The notes: a model not told the origin generated them from the sequence alone. A stretch of DNA of 64,000 nucleotides from Halospeciosus flavus (GCF_029814175.1 NZ_CP122312.1:2542001-2606000); one strand, 5' to 3'; positions 9,129-17,731 are shown, counted from the first letter of the stretch. Translations and numbers: made by a program.

Positions 9129-10040
9129 ATGCGCGAAACACTCACCGCACTGACCGCTGTCGCGATGGTCGTCCTCGCCGGCTGTGCCGGCGGCTTCGTC
9201 GGCAACGGCGCCGCGAAGACCGGGACCGTCCAGTTCTACGTCAGCGACGAGAAGAACGCCATCGACCAGTTCGAGGACTTGAACGTGACCGTCACGAAGG
9301 TCGCGTTCCGTCCCGCGGACACGGGTAACGAGACAGGTAACGAGACCGCGAACGAGTCCGGACTCGTCGTCCGCGACATCAACGACACGCGCGTCGACCT
9401 GACCGAACTCCAGGGTGCGAACGCCACCCTCGTCGGGAACGCGAGCGTCCCCGCGGGCAACTACACCGGCGTGTTCGTCCACGTCGAGAACGCCTCGGGC
9501 ACCCTGAAGGAGTCGGGTGAACGCGTCGACGTGAAGGTCCCGAGTAGCAAACTCCACGTCAACAGCCAGTTCGAAGTCGGCGGCGGCGAGGAGGTCGAGT
9601 TCGTCTTCGACATGACCGTCGTCGAGACCGGCAACGGGAAGTACATCCTCAAGCCGGTCGTCAGCGAGTCCGGGACCGACGTCCCCATCGAGAAAGTCGA
9701 CGGGAAGGCGAAAGACCGCGAGGGTGCCGGTCAGCAGGCCGGTGCCGAGAGTGCCCTGAACGCCTCCTTCGTCGGTGACGTCCAGCAGGGCGAGAACGTG
9801 ACCGTCGAGGTCACGAAACACGGCGAACCGGTCGCCAACGCCACCGTCACCGTCGACGGCGAGCGGGTCGGCCAGACGGACGCGGACGGTACCATCACGA
9901 TTCACGTCCCGAGTGACGCCGACCGCGTCGTCGTGAAGGTCCAGACGGGCGACGCCTCGACGACGCTCCGTCACACCTTCCAGAAGGGTGGCGGGCAGGG
10001 TGGACAGTCGACGTCCACGACCACGACCGCTAGCGGCTGA
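9129..10040 (+). CDS. DUF4382-type lipoprotein
   Basis: A signal peptide ends in a lipobox (VVLAGC, Cys about 19), giving a lipid-anchored surface protein of 303 residues. The first domain (TGTVQFYVSD...VDLTELQGANATLVGN...PAGNYTGVFVHV) has the features of DUF4382. A second beta-domain (ENVTVEVTKHGEPVANATV) is Ig/carboxypeptidase-regulatory-like, and the tail is Gly/Ser/Thr-rich. There are many N-glycosylation sequons. A clear paralogue with the same architecture lies at 36063-37154. ATG 9129 is chosen because it begins the signal; another ATG at 9093 would only lengthen the N-terminus. Confidence 0.8.
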   Translation: MRETLTALTAVAMVVLAGCAGGFVGNGAAKTGTVQFYVSDEKNAIDQFEDLNVTVTKVAFRPADTGNETGNETANESGLVVRDINDTRVDLTELQGANATLVGNASVPAGNYTGVFVHVENASGTLKESGERVDVKVPSSKLHVNSQFEVGGGEEVEFVFDMTVVETGNGKYILKPVVSESGTDVPIEKVDGKAKDREGAGQQAGAESALNASFVGDVQQGENVTVEVTKHGEPVANATVTVDGERVGQTDADGTITIHVPSDADRVVVKVQTGDASTTLRHTFQKGGGQGGQSTSTTTTASG

Positions 10041-10105
10041 GGACCCCCTGACGCCCCTTCTCACCATCCGAAGGGGGTAAAGGGCTGAACGACTTTTCTC
10101 TGTGT

Positions 10106-10885
10106 ATGACTGGACGGAAGGACCACTACTACAACAAGTCGAAGCAGGAGGGCTACCGTTCGCGGGCGGCCTACAAGCTCAAGCAGCTCGACCGCGAGGT
10201 GGATCTCCTCCCCTCGGGCGCGACGGTCGTCGACCTCGGTGCCGCCCCCGGTGGGTGGCTCCAGGTCGCCGCCGAGGAGGTCGGTCCCCAGGGTCGCGTC
10301 GTCGGCGTCGACCTCCAGCGGATCGACTACCTCGACGACGTGAAGACGCCGGTCGAACTCGTCCGCGGCGACATGACCGAGGAGGACACCCGCGACGACA
10401 TCAAGAAGGCCGCCGGTCCCGGCGGCGTCGACGTCGTCGTCTCCGACATGGCGCCGAACATGTCCGGCGAGTACTCCCTCGACCACGCCCGCTCGGTCCA
10501 CCTGGCCCGGATGGCCCTGGAGACCGCCGAGGAGATTCTGAAGTCCGGCGGCCACTTCGCGGTCAAGGTCTTCGACGGCCAGGACTTCGAGGACTTCGTG
10601 GACGACGTCGAACAGGAGTTCAACTACACCCGCGTCATGAGTCCGGACGCCTCGCGTGACTCCTCTTCCGAACTCTACGTCGTCGGCAAGTCGAAGATCC
10701 GCGCCCCCATCCGCGAGGGCGACGTGGTCGACGTCGAGATCGAGGGTGTCGGCGACGAGGGCGACGGGATCGCCAAGGTCGAGGGATACACCCTCTTCGT
10801 CCCCGACACCGAGGAAGGCGACATCGTCGAAGTCGAAGTCGACGACGTGAAGCCGAACTTCGGGTTCGCCGAGAAGACCGAGTAG
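10106..10885 (+). CDS. rlmE: 23S rRNA (uridine-2'-O)-methyltransferase RlmE with TRAM domain
   Basis: RlmE/FtsJ methylates a uridine ribose in the large-subunit rRNA using SAM. The SAM loop is VVDLGAAPGGW (41-51) and the K-D-K-E tetrad is K24 (YKLKQL), D114 (VSDMAPN), K154 (FAVKVF) and E189 (SSSELYV). Residues about 199-256 form an added TRAM domain (REGDVVDVEIEGVGDEGDGIA), an RNA-binding fold fused in haloarchaeal versions. At 259 residues it is longer than bacterial RlmE for this reason. Confidence 0.93.
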   Translation: MTGRKDHYYNKSKQEGYRSRAAYKLKQLDREVDLLPSGATVVDLGAAPGGWLQVAAEEVGPQGRVVGVDLQRIDYLDDVKTPVELVRGDMTEEDTRDDIKKAAGPGGVDVVVSDMAPNMSGEYSLDHARSVHLARMALETAEEILKSGGHFAVKVFDGQDFEDFVDDVEQEFNYTRVMSPDASRDSSSELYVVGKSKIRAPIREGDVVDVEIEGVGDEGDGIAKVEGYTLFVPDTEEGDIVEVEVDDVKPNFGFAEKTE

Positions 10886-10927
10886 GTCCGCTTCCGCTCG
10901 GTCTCGCGTTCGTCTCTTCTCTCCGAC

Positions 10928-11668
10928 TCAGTCCGCCCGACCAGCGACCGCGCCGGTCCCCGTCCGCCGGCCGAGGTAGCCCGTGACGAGGTAGACGAAC
11001 GGCGTGTCGACGAGTGCGATGAGCAGTTTGAGGACGTACTGGCCGACGACGAGCGAGGCGATTCCCGCCCACGAGGTCACCCGTCCGCCGAGCAGGAGCG
11101 GCCCGAAGTGGAAGGCGACGGTGACGAAGATGACCGTGTCGAGCAGTTGACTCGACGCCGTCGAGCCGACGTTGCGGAGCCAGAGGTGCGCTCCCTCGGT
11201 CCGCCGACGGAGCGCGTGGAAGACGAGGACGTCCCAGTTCTGGCTCACGACGTAGGCGAGCAGACTCCCGAGGACGATGGTCGTCGAGGAACCGAGGACC
11301 GTCGCGAACGTCTCCGCCCCCACGGGCGAGAACGGCGCGGTCGGCGCGTAGATGGTCGACCAGACGAGCACGAGCATCACGAGCGTCATCACGAAGCCGA
11401 CGTTGACCAGGAGTTGGGCCGGTTTGCGACCGTAGAGTTCCGAGTAGCAGTCGGTCGCGAAGAAGGTGAGCGCGTAGGCCAGCGCGGCGCCCGGCATCAC
11501 GAGCGTACTCCCGGTCACGGGAATCGCGAACGGCAACTGGAACGCGAGGAGTTTCGACGCCGTCAACTGGGAGGTGACGAGCGCGGTCACGAACAGGCCG
11601 ATGAGGACGACCCGCCCGAGTTCCATCGGCGTGCCGTGGCCGAGGTCGCCGTCACTTCGCCGGCTCAT
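10928..11668 (-). CDS. VUT-family (YhhQ-type) transporter, probable queuosine-precursor importer
   Basis: The 246-residue membrane protein has about six helices. Family marks include SQLTASKLLAFQLP, ALTFFATDCYSELYGR and LLDTVIFVTVAFHFG, the conserved FxxTDxxxExxGR pattern of COG1738/DUF165. Bacterial members import the 7-deazaguanine queuosine precursor; in archaea the same base class feeds archaeosine, so that substrate is plausible but inferred. The start ATGA overlaps the stop of the small RHH gene at 11665-11841, implying translational coupling. Confidence 0.85.
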   Translation of the reverse strand: MSRRSDGDLGHGTPMELGRVVLIGLFVTALVTSQLTASKLLAFQLPFAIPVTGSTLVMPGAALAYALTFFATDCYSELYGRKPAQLLVNVGFVMTLVMLVLVWSTIYAPTAPFSPVGAETFATVLGSSTTIVLGSLLAYVVSQNWDVLVFHALRRRTEGAHLWLRNVGSTASSQLLDTVIFVTVAFHFGPLLLGGRVTSWAGIASLVVGQYVLKLLIALVDTPFVYLVTGYLGRRTGTGAVAGRAD

Positions 11669-11841
11669 TTCTCCTCGTCGAGTCGGTCGTGGCGCTCGTC
11701 GATCTCGTCGAGTAAGTCCAGCGTCTTCCGGATGGACGCACGGATGGCCTCGCTTCGGTTGACGAACTTCCCACCCTCGCCGACGTGCTCGTCGAGGTCC
11801 TCCAGCAACTCGTCGGGCACCTCGACGCTTATCTTGGTCAT
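11665..11841 (-). CDS. Small ribbon-helix-helix (CopG-like) DNA-binding protein
   Basis: This 58-residue gene begins MTKISVEVPDELLEDLDEHV and continues with FVNRSEAIRASIRKTLDLL, the strand and two helices of a ribbon-helix-helix repressor; the tail is a charged helix. Its stop overlaps the start of the VUT transporter (ATGA, 11665-11668), so the two form an operon. A role in controlling that operon is possible but inferred from position alone. Confidence 0.85.
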   Translation of the reverse strand: MTKISVEVPDELLEDLDEHVGEGGKFVNRSEAIRASIRKTLDLLDEIDERHDRLDEEK

Positions 11842-11884
11842 ACCCGAGTATTCTTCGGAGAAGGGTTAAGCGGTTCGTTCCGCA

Positions 11885-14092
11885 CTACGCCGGTCGTTCG
11901 CGACGGGAGCCACCACCGCCGCGGCGGCCGCCGAGCGTCGCGACCCACAGCACGCCGAGTCCGATGAGGTAGAAGGTGGCCATCGGGATGGCGACGATGA
12001 GCATCGTGTACATACTCTCGGGAGTCACGAGCGCGCCGACGGCGAACGCGCCGAGGACGGTGACGCGCCAGCGCTCGCGCATCGTCCGGTAGTCGACGAT
12101 GCCGGCGTAGTGGAACAGACACATCGTGATGGGGATGTCGGCGAAGAGACCGATGCCCGCGGTGGTGAGGAACACCAACCAGAGGAAGTTCGAGATGCGG
12201 TAGGAGATGATCATGTTCGCCTGGATGGCGTCGTAGACGAGGTAGGAGATGATCGTCGGGGCGACGTAGAGGTAGCCGAGCGCGCTCCCGATAATCAGAC
12301 CCGCGAACAGTGACCCGCCCCAGAGGAAGGTGACCGAGCGGTCGGCGGTGACGACGCCCTTCTCTTCGAGGGTGGGCCACGCGTAGAAGAGCACCATCGG
12401 GAGGATGGCGATGGCGCCGGCGATGGCGGAGATCTTCACCTCGAAGACGAGCGCCTCGACGGGGTGGAGCGTGATGACCTCGAAGGGGATGCCGCCCTCG
12501 ACGACCTGCGGCGGAAGCTTCGAGAGGAAGTCCTGTTTGAGCATTCCGAGCCCACCACGGTAGAGGAAGGCGAAGACGACGGTCATCACGGCCATGAACG
12601 TCCCGACGAGGACGACGGCGCGCGAGCGGAGCGCGCTCACGACGTCGACGATGTCGTAGAAGTAGCCGCCGATGTCCTCCTCGGTGGTCTCGCCCTCGGT
12701 GAAGGCGTCGACGGCGCCCGCCGTGCGGTTGGTGACGACGTCGCCGATGCTGCCCCCGCCGGCCGCTTCCTCGCTCTCGCCTTCGCCCTCGGCCGCCTCG
12801 CCCGCGGCCGCGGCTCCACCCGCGGCCTCGGCCTCCTCGGCGCGTTCCTGTGCCTCGTCGAAGCGGTCGAGGATGGCCTGGGCCTTCTCGTCGTGGCCCT
12901 CCTCCATCGCGTCGTGGGCGAGCGAGAGGGCTTCCTGCTCGTCCATGGCGTCGAAGCGCTCGTCGGGTGCGGCCCGGACGCCGTCGGCGTCGAGCATCTC
13001 CAGGTTCAGGTTCTCGGGCTTGGGCGCCTTCCCGCCGTAGAAGTCGTCGGTGACGGCCTCCTCGCGGGCGAACAGCGCGACGAGGACGACGCCGACGAGG
13101 AAGAAGAGGACGCCGCCCGCGACGCCGAGGTAGGTAGCGGCCGTCTGCTGGCCGACGCCGAGGAGCGTCTCGACGGGCGGGAGGTACGGGACGTCGTACT
13201 TCGCGACGGAGTAGCCCGCGACGCCGCCGACGAGCGCGCCGGCGAGCAGGAGGTTCCACTTGTCGACGAGCGCCGTCGAGAGCGGGACGCGTTCGGTCTT
13301 CGCGTGGGTGAGTTCGCCCCGGAGCGCGCCGACGAACCGCGCGACGATCAGGCCGATGCCGTAGAGGGCGATCATCGGCCCGGCGACGAGTGCCATCGAG
13401 AAGGGGTCGGGCGACCCGTTGATGACCGAGGCGAGGACGATGATGGCGAGGACGGCGTGCTTCCAGTAGGCGACCCACGTCCGGTAGGTGACGATGCCGC
13501 CGAAGGTCAGCGACCCCATGATGAGGGGCATCTGCGCGGCGACCCCGAACGCCAGCGAGAGGATGAAGACGAACTGCGTCCAGTGGACGATGCCGTACTT
13601 CGGCGCGAGCGCGGCGTTCCGGGCGTTCTTCACGAGGAAGTCGAACAGCATCGGGAAGAAGAAGACGTAAGCGTAGTAGATGCCGGCGACGAACAGGACG
13701 GCCGCGGCGAGACCCACGCCGGCGATCTTCCAGCGCGACACCCGGATGTCGGGGAGGATACCCCGGCGTTCGAGGGGTTCGCGGGCGTAGTAGAGCAGGA
13801 CGGGGATGGCGAAGACGATGCCCACTCCCAGTCCGATCTTCACCTGCAGGAGGATGACGTCGAACGGCGTCTGGAAGATGATGGGGACGTCGTGGGCGAG
13901 CAGGTCGCTCTTGAGTCGATTCCAGACGTACGAGCGCATCGCCACGATGCCGGCGAACAGTCCGACGACGAAGGCGATGAAGACGACCTGGAGGCGTTGC
14001 TGGGCGGTCCGGAGCATCACGCCGATGGTCTCGCGGCCCGTGTTGACCGCGCGGGCGGTATCCTCGTCGATCATGCCCGATGAACCGCTCAT
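11885..14092 (-). CDS. tatCt: Tandem TatC (TatCt), twin-arginine translocase subunit
   Basis: TatC recognises twin-arginine signals. This 735-residue version carries two TatC domains in one chain, a form known only from haloarchaea: domain 1 at about residues 10-270, an Ala/Gly/Glu-rich cytoplasmic stretch at about 395-465, and domain 2 at about 485-720. Helix pairs such as FDVILLQVKIGLGVGIVFAI and VEALVFEVKISAIAGAIAIL mark the two copies. ATG 14092 is used because the longer frame adds an unconserved segment. It is divergent from tatCo, and a TATA-like TTGATAAC lies about 26 nt upstream. Confidence 0.93.
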   Translation of the reverse strand: MSGSSGMIDEDTARAVNTGRETIGVMLRTAQQRLQVVFIAFVVGLFAGIVAMRSYVWNRLKSDLLAHDVPIIFQTPFDVILLQVKIGLGVGIVFAIPVLLYYAREPLERRGILPDIRVSRWKIAGVGLAAAVLFVAGIYYAYVFFFPMLFDFLVKNARNAALAPKYGIVHWTQFVFILSLAFGVAAQMPLIMGSLTFGGIVTYRTWVAYWKHAVLAIIVLASVINGSPDPFSMALVAGPMIALYGIGLIVARFVGALRGELTHAKTERVPLSTALVDKWNLLLAGALVGGVAGYSVAKYDVPYLPPVETLLGVGQQTAATYLGVAGGVLFFLVGVVLVALFAREEAVTDDFYGGKAPKPENLNLEMLDADGVRAAPDERFDAMDEQEALSLAHDAMEEGHDEKAQAILDRFDEAQERAEEAEAAGGAAAAGEAAEGEGESEEAAGGGSIGDVVTNRTAGAVDAFTEGETTEEDIGGYFYDIVDVVSALRSRAVVLVGTFMAVMTVVFAFLYRGGLGMLKQDFLSKLPPQVVEGGIPFEVITLHPVEALVFEVKISAIAGAIAILPMVLFYAWPTLEEKGVVTADRSVTFLWGGSLFAGLIIGSALGYLYVAPTIISYLVYDAIQANMIISYRISNFLWLVFLTTAGIGLFADIPITMCLFHYAGIVDYRTMRERWRVTVLGAFAVGALVTPESMYTMLIVAIPMATFYLIGLGVLWVATLGGRRGGGGSRRERPA

Positions 14093-14117
14093 TCTTGTGT
14101 TCGGTAGCCGAGTCGTC

Positions 14118-14178
14118 GTTATCAATCTTCTTCTCGCGGGACGCCCGCGGCGCGCCGCCGAGGTAAAAAGCCTATAAC
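14118..14178. promoter_or_regulatory. Divergent promoters of tatCt and tatCo
   Basis: For tatCt (minus strand) TTGATAAC lies at 14118-14125, 26 nt from its ATG. For tatCo (plus strand) CCTATAAC lies at 14171-14178, 28 nt before its ATG at 14206. The two boxes are about 50 bp apart, so the genes could be regulated together. Confidence 0.45.
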
Positions 14179-14205
14179 GTTGCCGTCGCCTACCTTCCCG
14201 AGAGA

Positions 14206-15369
14206 ATGGACGACCGACCGGACGAGGAGCCAGACTCCCCCGCGGGGACCGACGACGGCGAGGAGGAACCCGAGGAGTCCGTCGAGCGGGTCGACCCGTT
14301 CGCGGGGATGGGCGGTGACGACGAGGAACCGTCCGGGGATGGGGAGTCCGACGCGGACGCCGGGACGGACGCCGACGCTGGCGACGACGGCTCCGCCTCG
14401 TCCGAAGAGTCCGACGAATCCGAGGAGTCCGACTACGAACTCGCTCCCGAAGTCTCGCCTGACCTCGACGGCGACGCCGGAGGGCCGGCCGCGCAGGAAC
14501 CGGTCCAGCCCCCCAGTGGCGACGCCGACTACCGACCCGAGGACGCGACGGACGGCGAGCAGTTCCAACCCGAACCGGTCGAGGACGTCGAAGCCGTCGA
14601 GGAACCCGAACCGGTCACCCCCGCGCCCGAGGACGAGTTCGCACCCTCCGGTCCCTCGACCGACGAGGAACTCCCACTGGCCGAACACATCGAGGAGATG
14701 GTGTACCGCCTGGCCATCGTCGTCGCCGTCGCGGGCGGCGTGAGCCTCCTCGTCTTCCCCTTCGGTGAGCCGATCATCAACTTCATCTGGAACGGCGTCC
14801 TCCCGGCGTCGACCGACGCCCGCCCGCACCTCTACGCGCCGCTCGAACTCGTCATCACGCAGTTCAAGGTTGCGAGTCTCGCGGGCATCATCGTCGCGCT
14901 CCCGGTGTTCGTCTACGAGACCTACGTGTTCATGCGGCCCGGTCTCTACCCACACGAGCGACGCTACTACCTCGCGGCCATCCCGACGAGTCTGATCCTC
15001 GCGTTCGTCGGCGTCACCTTCGCCTACTTCATCGTCCTCCCGGCGGTGATGAGCTACTTCCTCTACTACTCCGAGTCCGTCGCGCTCTCCGCGCTCGCGC
15101 TCGGGTCGACGTTCGACCTCATCCTCCTGCTGATGGGCTACCTCGCGCTCGTCTTCCAGATTCCGCTGTTCATCATGCTCGCAGTGATGATGAACCTCAC
15201 GACCCGCCAGTGGATGGAGGACCGCCGCCTGCTGTTCTGGGGTGTGTTCCTCGGCGTCGCGTTCCTCTTCAGCCCGGACCCGACGGGCGTCGCGCCCATC
15301 ATCGTCGCCGCGACGATGGTCGGCCTCTTCGAAGGGACGCTGCTGTTGCTCCGGTGGACGGGCCGGTAG
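14206..15369 (+). CDS. tatCo: Single TatC (TatCo), twin-arginine translocase subunit
   Basis: The C-terminal 230 residues are a canonical six-helix TatC (ELPLAEHIEEMVYRLAIV, APLELVITQFKVASLAGII, FETYVFMRPGLYPHERR-like region). The first 155 or so residues are an extreme acidic Asp/Glu/Ser/Pro stretch, long for TatC and probably a disordered cytoplasmic tail adapted to high salt. Together with the divergent tandem TatC it forms the haloarchaeal Tat core, the main export path in these organisms. Four predicted Tat cargos are encoded elsewhere in the window. Confidence 0.93.
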   Translation: MDDRPDEEPDSPAGTDDGEEEPEESVERVDPFAGMGGDDEEPSGDGESDADAGTDADAGDDGSASSEESDESEESDYELAPEVSPDLDGDAGGPAAQEPVQPPSGDADYRPEDATDGEQFQPEPVEDVEAVEEPEPVTPAPEDEFAPSGPSTDEELPLAEHIEEMVYRLAIVVAVAGGVSLLVFPFGEPIINFIWNGVLPASTDARPHLYAPLELVITQFKVASLAGIIVALPVFVYETYVFMRPGLYPHERRYYLAAIPTSLILAFVGVTFAYFIVLPAVMSYFLYYSESVALSALALGSTFDLILLLMGYLALVFQIPLFIMLAVMMNLTTRQWMEDRRLLFWGVFLGVAFLFSPDPTGVAPIIVAATMVGLFEGTLLLLRWTGR

Positions 15370-15410
15370 CACGGACCGCGAACGCCCCTTCTTCGTCTCT
15401 CTTCCCTTCG

Positions 15411-15872
15411 CTACTCGTCTGTCGGTGGTGTCGTGTCGAGGTCGTCGCAGTTCGTCGTCGTCCAGATACCGAGTCTCCCGGTCTCGTCGACCCGGATGCC
15501 GACCCGCGTACACGGCACGTCACGCTCGTACGACGCCGCGCTGTCGAAGTGACGCGTCGGACCGTCGTCGAGTCGTGCGGTGACGACGAAACGTCCCTGT
15601 CGTCGCGGCCAGTCGTTCACGTACCCGGTGCCGTTCTCGACGGTGCCGTCTCCGTCGTACGCCGCGACGTCGTAGCTCTCGCGGTGGACCTGTTCGCCGT
15701 CGAGGCGGACGGCCACGTCGACCGTGTGCGCTTCGGCGTGGAGACTGTACACGTGGTAATCCGCGAGCCACGTCTCACCGTGCGGCGGGTCCGTCGCACC
15801 GACACCGAGACACCCGGCGCTCCCGACCGTCGGGCCGACGACTCCCGCGAGAACCGTCCGTCTGGAGGGCAC
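15411..15872 (-). CDS. Tat-exported lipoprotein, unknown function
   Basis: From GTG 15872 the product begins MPSRRTVLAGVVGPTVGSAGC, a twin-arginine signal ending in a lipobox. The start choice is supported by two other Tat lipoproteins here (27500 and 52944), which also begin MPSRR; an in-frame GTG at 15893 would add seven residues. The mature part (about 130 residues) is beta-rich and contains a Cys pair (DVPCTR, TTNCDD) that could form a disulfide. No known family was recognised. Confidence 0.75.
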   Translation of the reverse strand: MPSRRTVLAGVVGPTVGSAGCLGVGATDPPHGETWLADYHVYSLHAEAHTVDVAVRLDGEQVHRESYDVAAYDGDGTVENGTGYVNDWPRRQGRFVVTARLDDGPTRHFDSAASYERDVPCTRVGIRVDETGRLGIWTTTNCDDLDTTPPTDE

Positions 15873-15918
15873 GACTGGGTCTATGTATCGCACAGCAAAA
15901 ACGTTCGCCAGAGCCTCG

Positions 15919-16797
15919 TCAGTCGCTGGTCGGGTAGTCGGCGTCGAGCATCGCGTCGACGTCCGGTTCCTCTTCTGTCTCCTCTTCGGGGCTGACGCTC
16001 CCGGTCTGGTAGCCGTGGAGGTCGAGCGTCACGTGGTCGAAGCCGAGGTCTTCGAGGTGGTCGCGGGCGGCGGCGGCGAAGTCGGGGTCGAGGGCGACGT
16101 CGAGTTCCTCGCGGGCGACCTCGATGCGGGCGAGGCCCTCGTGGTCACGGACGCGGAACTGCGAGAAGCCCCACTCGCGGAGGAGCCGTTCGGCTTTCTC
16201 GACGCGGGTGAGTTTCTCCTCGGTGACTTCGAGGCCCGTGGGGATACGCGAGGAGAGGCAGGCCATCGAGGGTTTGTCGGCGACGGAGAGTCCGTAGTGG
16301 TCGGCGATTTCGCGGACTTCGTCCTTCGCGATGTCGTGGGCGAGTAGCGGCGAGTAGGCGTCGAGTTCGTCGACGGCCTGGAGGCCGGGGCGGTGGCCCT
16401 CGCCGGGGTCGGAGGCGTTGGTGCCGTCGCAGACGACGTCGATACCGCGCGCTTCGGCCTCGTCGAACATCGTACCGAGGCGCATCGTCCGGCAGTGGTA
16501 ACAGCGGTCGCCGTCGTTCTCGACGAACCGCGGGTTGTCGAGTTCGGAGAAGGTGGTCTCGGCGTACTCGATGCCGATCTCCTCGGCGACGCGGCGGGCG
16601 TCGTCGAGTTCTTCGGCCGGGAGCGTCTCGCTCCGGGCGGTACACGCCACCGCGTCGTCGCCGAGTGCGTCGTGGGCCAGCGCCGCGACCACCGAGGAGT
16701 CGACGCCGCCGGAGAAGGCGACGAGGACGCCGTCCGTGTCCGCGAGCGACGCCTTCGCGGCGTCGACTTTCTCCGCGAGGTCCGCGTCGAGGGTCAT
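15919..16797 (-). CDS. larE: LarE-type sulfur transferase of nickel-pincer cofactor synthesis
   Basis: LarE adds sulfur to the pyridinium biscarboxylate made by LarB on the way to the nickel-pincer nucleotide cofactor. The PP-loop ATP site is AFSGGVDSS (27-35), with the family motif CDGTNASD at 123-130. Cysteines C99 and C102 (CYHC) plus C180 (SMACLSSR) make a three-cysteine set; C180 matches the sacrificial cysteine of Lactobacillus LarE, while three-cysteine enzymes are reported to bind a [4Fe-4S] cluster. LarB is encoded at 22561. LarC and LarA are not in the window. Confidence 0.88.
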   Translation of the reverse strand: MTLDADLAEKVDAAKASLADTDGVLVAFSGGVDSSVVAALAHDALGDDAVACTARSETLPAEELDDARRVAEEIGIEYAETTFSELDNPRFVENDGDRCYHCRTMRLGTMFDEAEARGIDVVCDGTNASDPGEGHRPGLQAVDELDAYSPLLAHDIAKDEVREIADHYGLSVADKPSMACLSSRIPTGLEVTEEKLTRVEKAERLLREWGFSQFRVRDHEGLARIEVAREELDVALDPDFAAAARDHLEDLGFDHVTLDLHGYQTGSVSPEEETEEEPDVDAMLDADYPTSD

Positions 16798-16853
16798 AGG
16801 ACGGGGTTCGGGCCGGACTCCCTTCGGTTTGCCGGTCGGGAGGTTCGGAGCGC

Positions 16854-16882
16854 GAGATTCGGAGCGAGCGAGCGAGAATCTC
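16854..16882. repeat. GAGATTC palindrome upstream of the halocyanin gene
   Basis: GAGATTC (16854-16860) pairs with GAATCTC (16876-16882) around a GGAGCGAGCGAGCGA loop. It shares its core with the palindromes in priL (4871-4899) and in 37241-37470 and lies in the 205-bp gap between larE and the halocyanin gene. Confidence 0.6.
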
Positions 16883-17002
16883 GAGAAGGCGAGCGGGAAG
16901 GGACCACCCGCGAGCAGAGAGCGTGCTACGCCCTCTCGGCAGGCTTATCCCCTCACGTGACCTCCTGTACTTCGACTTTCTCGTAGGAGAGTCGTGATAG
17001 CC

Positions 17003-17608
17003 ATGCAACCAGTAGTCAGTCGTCCATCCCGCCGTGACGTGTTGAAGACCATCGGTGCCGTCGGTGCCCTCTCGCTCACCGGCGTCGGCGCGGCCGCGGC
17101 GGCGAAGTCCAGTGAGAAGACGTTCGGCGAGGGCCACGGTATCGGCGCGTTCCTGAACGAGCGGGCGGCCTACAAGCCCTCTCCCGTCTGGAGTAGCGGC
17201 GTCGTCGACGCCACCGGGCAGGACACCGTCGAGGTCGTCGTCGGTGCGATGACGAACGTCGAGATGCCTAACGCGCCGTTCGAGGAACTGCCGGTCGCGT
17301 TCGCGCCGCAGGCCGTTGCGGTCTCACCCGGGACGACTGTCCGGTGGGTGTGGCCGTCCTACGGGGCCCCTGTCCCGCCGATTCCCCACGACGTGGTCTC
17401 GCTCGACGGCGGCGTCGAGAGCCTCGACAGCGAGATGAAGATGCCTGGCGCGGATTACACGTACACGTTCGACGAAGTCGGCACCACCCTCTACTACTGC
17501 ACGCCCCACGGCGCGCCGTTCCCGGTGCACCCGCACGGCCAACCGCCCGAGGCCCGCATCTACAACGAGTTCGGGATGCGCGGCGCCGTCCTCGTCGTCG
17601 AGGACTGA
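17003..17608 (+). CDS. Halocyanin-like blue copper protein
   Basis: A Tat signal (SRPSRRDVLKTIGAVGALS) is followed by a cupredoxin domain. The type-1 copper ligands are visible in order: H129 (PIPHDVV), C166 and H169 (YYCTPHG) and M192 (FGMRGAV). The protein is probably an extracytoplasmic electron carrier, released or anchored through the uncleaved Tat helix since no lipobox is seen. ATG 17003 is used; a GTG at 16994 has a GGAGA about 4 nt upstream and is an equally possible start adding three residues. A GCTTATCC box lies around 16941. Confidence 0.88.
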   Translation: MQPVVSRPSRRDVLKTIGAVGALSLTGVGAAAAAKSSEKTFGEGHGIGAFLNERAAYKPSPVWSSGVVDATGQDTVEVVVGAMTNVEMPNAPFEELPVAFAPQAVAVSPGTTVRWVWPSYGAPVPPIPHDVVSLDGGVESLDSEMKMPGADYTYTFDEVGTTLYYCTPHGAPFPVHPHGQPPEARIYNEFGMRGAVLVVED

Positions 17609-17610
17609 AC

Positions 17611-17731
17611 CCACTCCGTTTCTCAGATATACGCCCCATTTCTGAGATATGGGTCGAATAACTCGAATATCGGCTCCGTTTCTCAGTTATACACGACGTT
17701 GTCGAGATATCCGGAGGTGTTTCCGAGATAT
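17611..17731. repeat. Tandem degenerate 20-nt repeat array (copy A)
   Basis: Six units follow one another with an exact 20-nt period (unit ends at 17630, 17650, 17670, 17690 and 17710; the last unit is 21 nt). The core is TTTCTCAGATAT or close variants. Read on the minus strand the consensus is about YCSATATCTSAGAAACGKMG. It fills the gap between the halocyanin gene and the MutS-like gene. A second array of the same unit lies at 52762-52903. Confidence 0.8.

Noticed and set aside
12464..14083. Long open frame opposite tatCt
   Set aside because: It is antisense to a clear tandem TatC and its translation is Glu/Asp/Arg-biased low-complexity, as expected for shadows in very GC-rich DNA.
17611..17731. 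CRISPR array
   Set aside because: Units are directly adjacent with a 20-nt period and no unique spacers; no cas genes are nearby.
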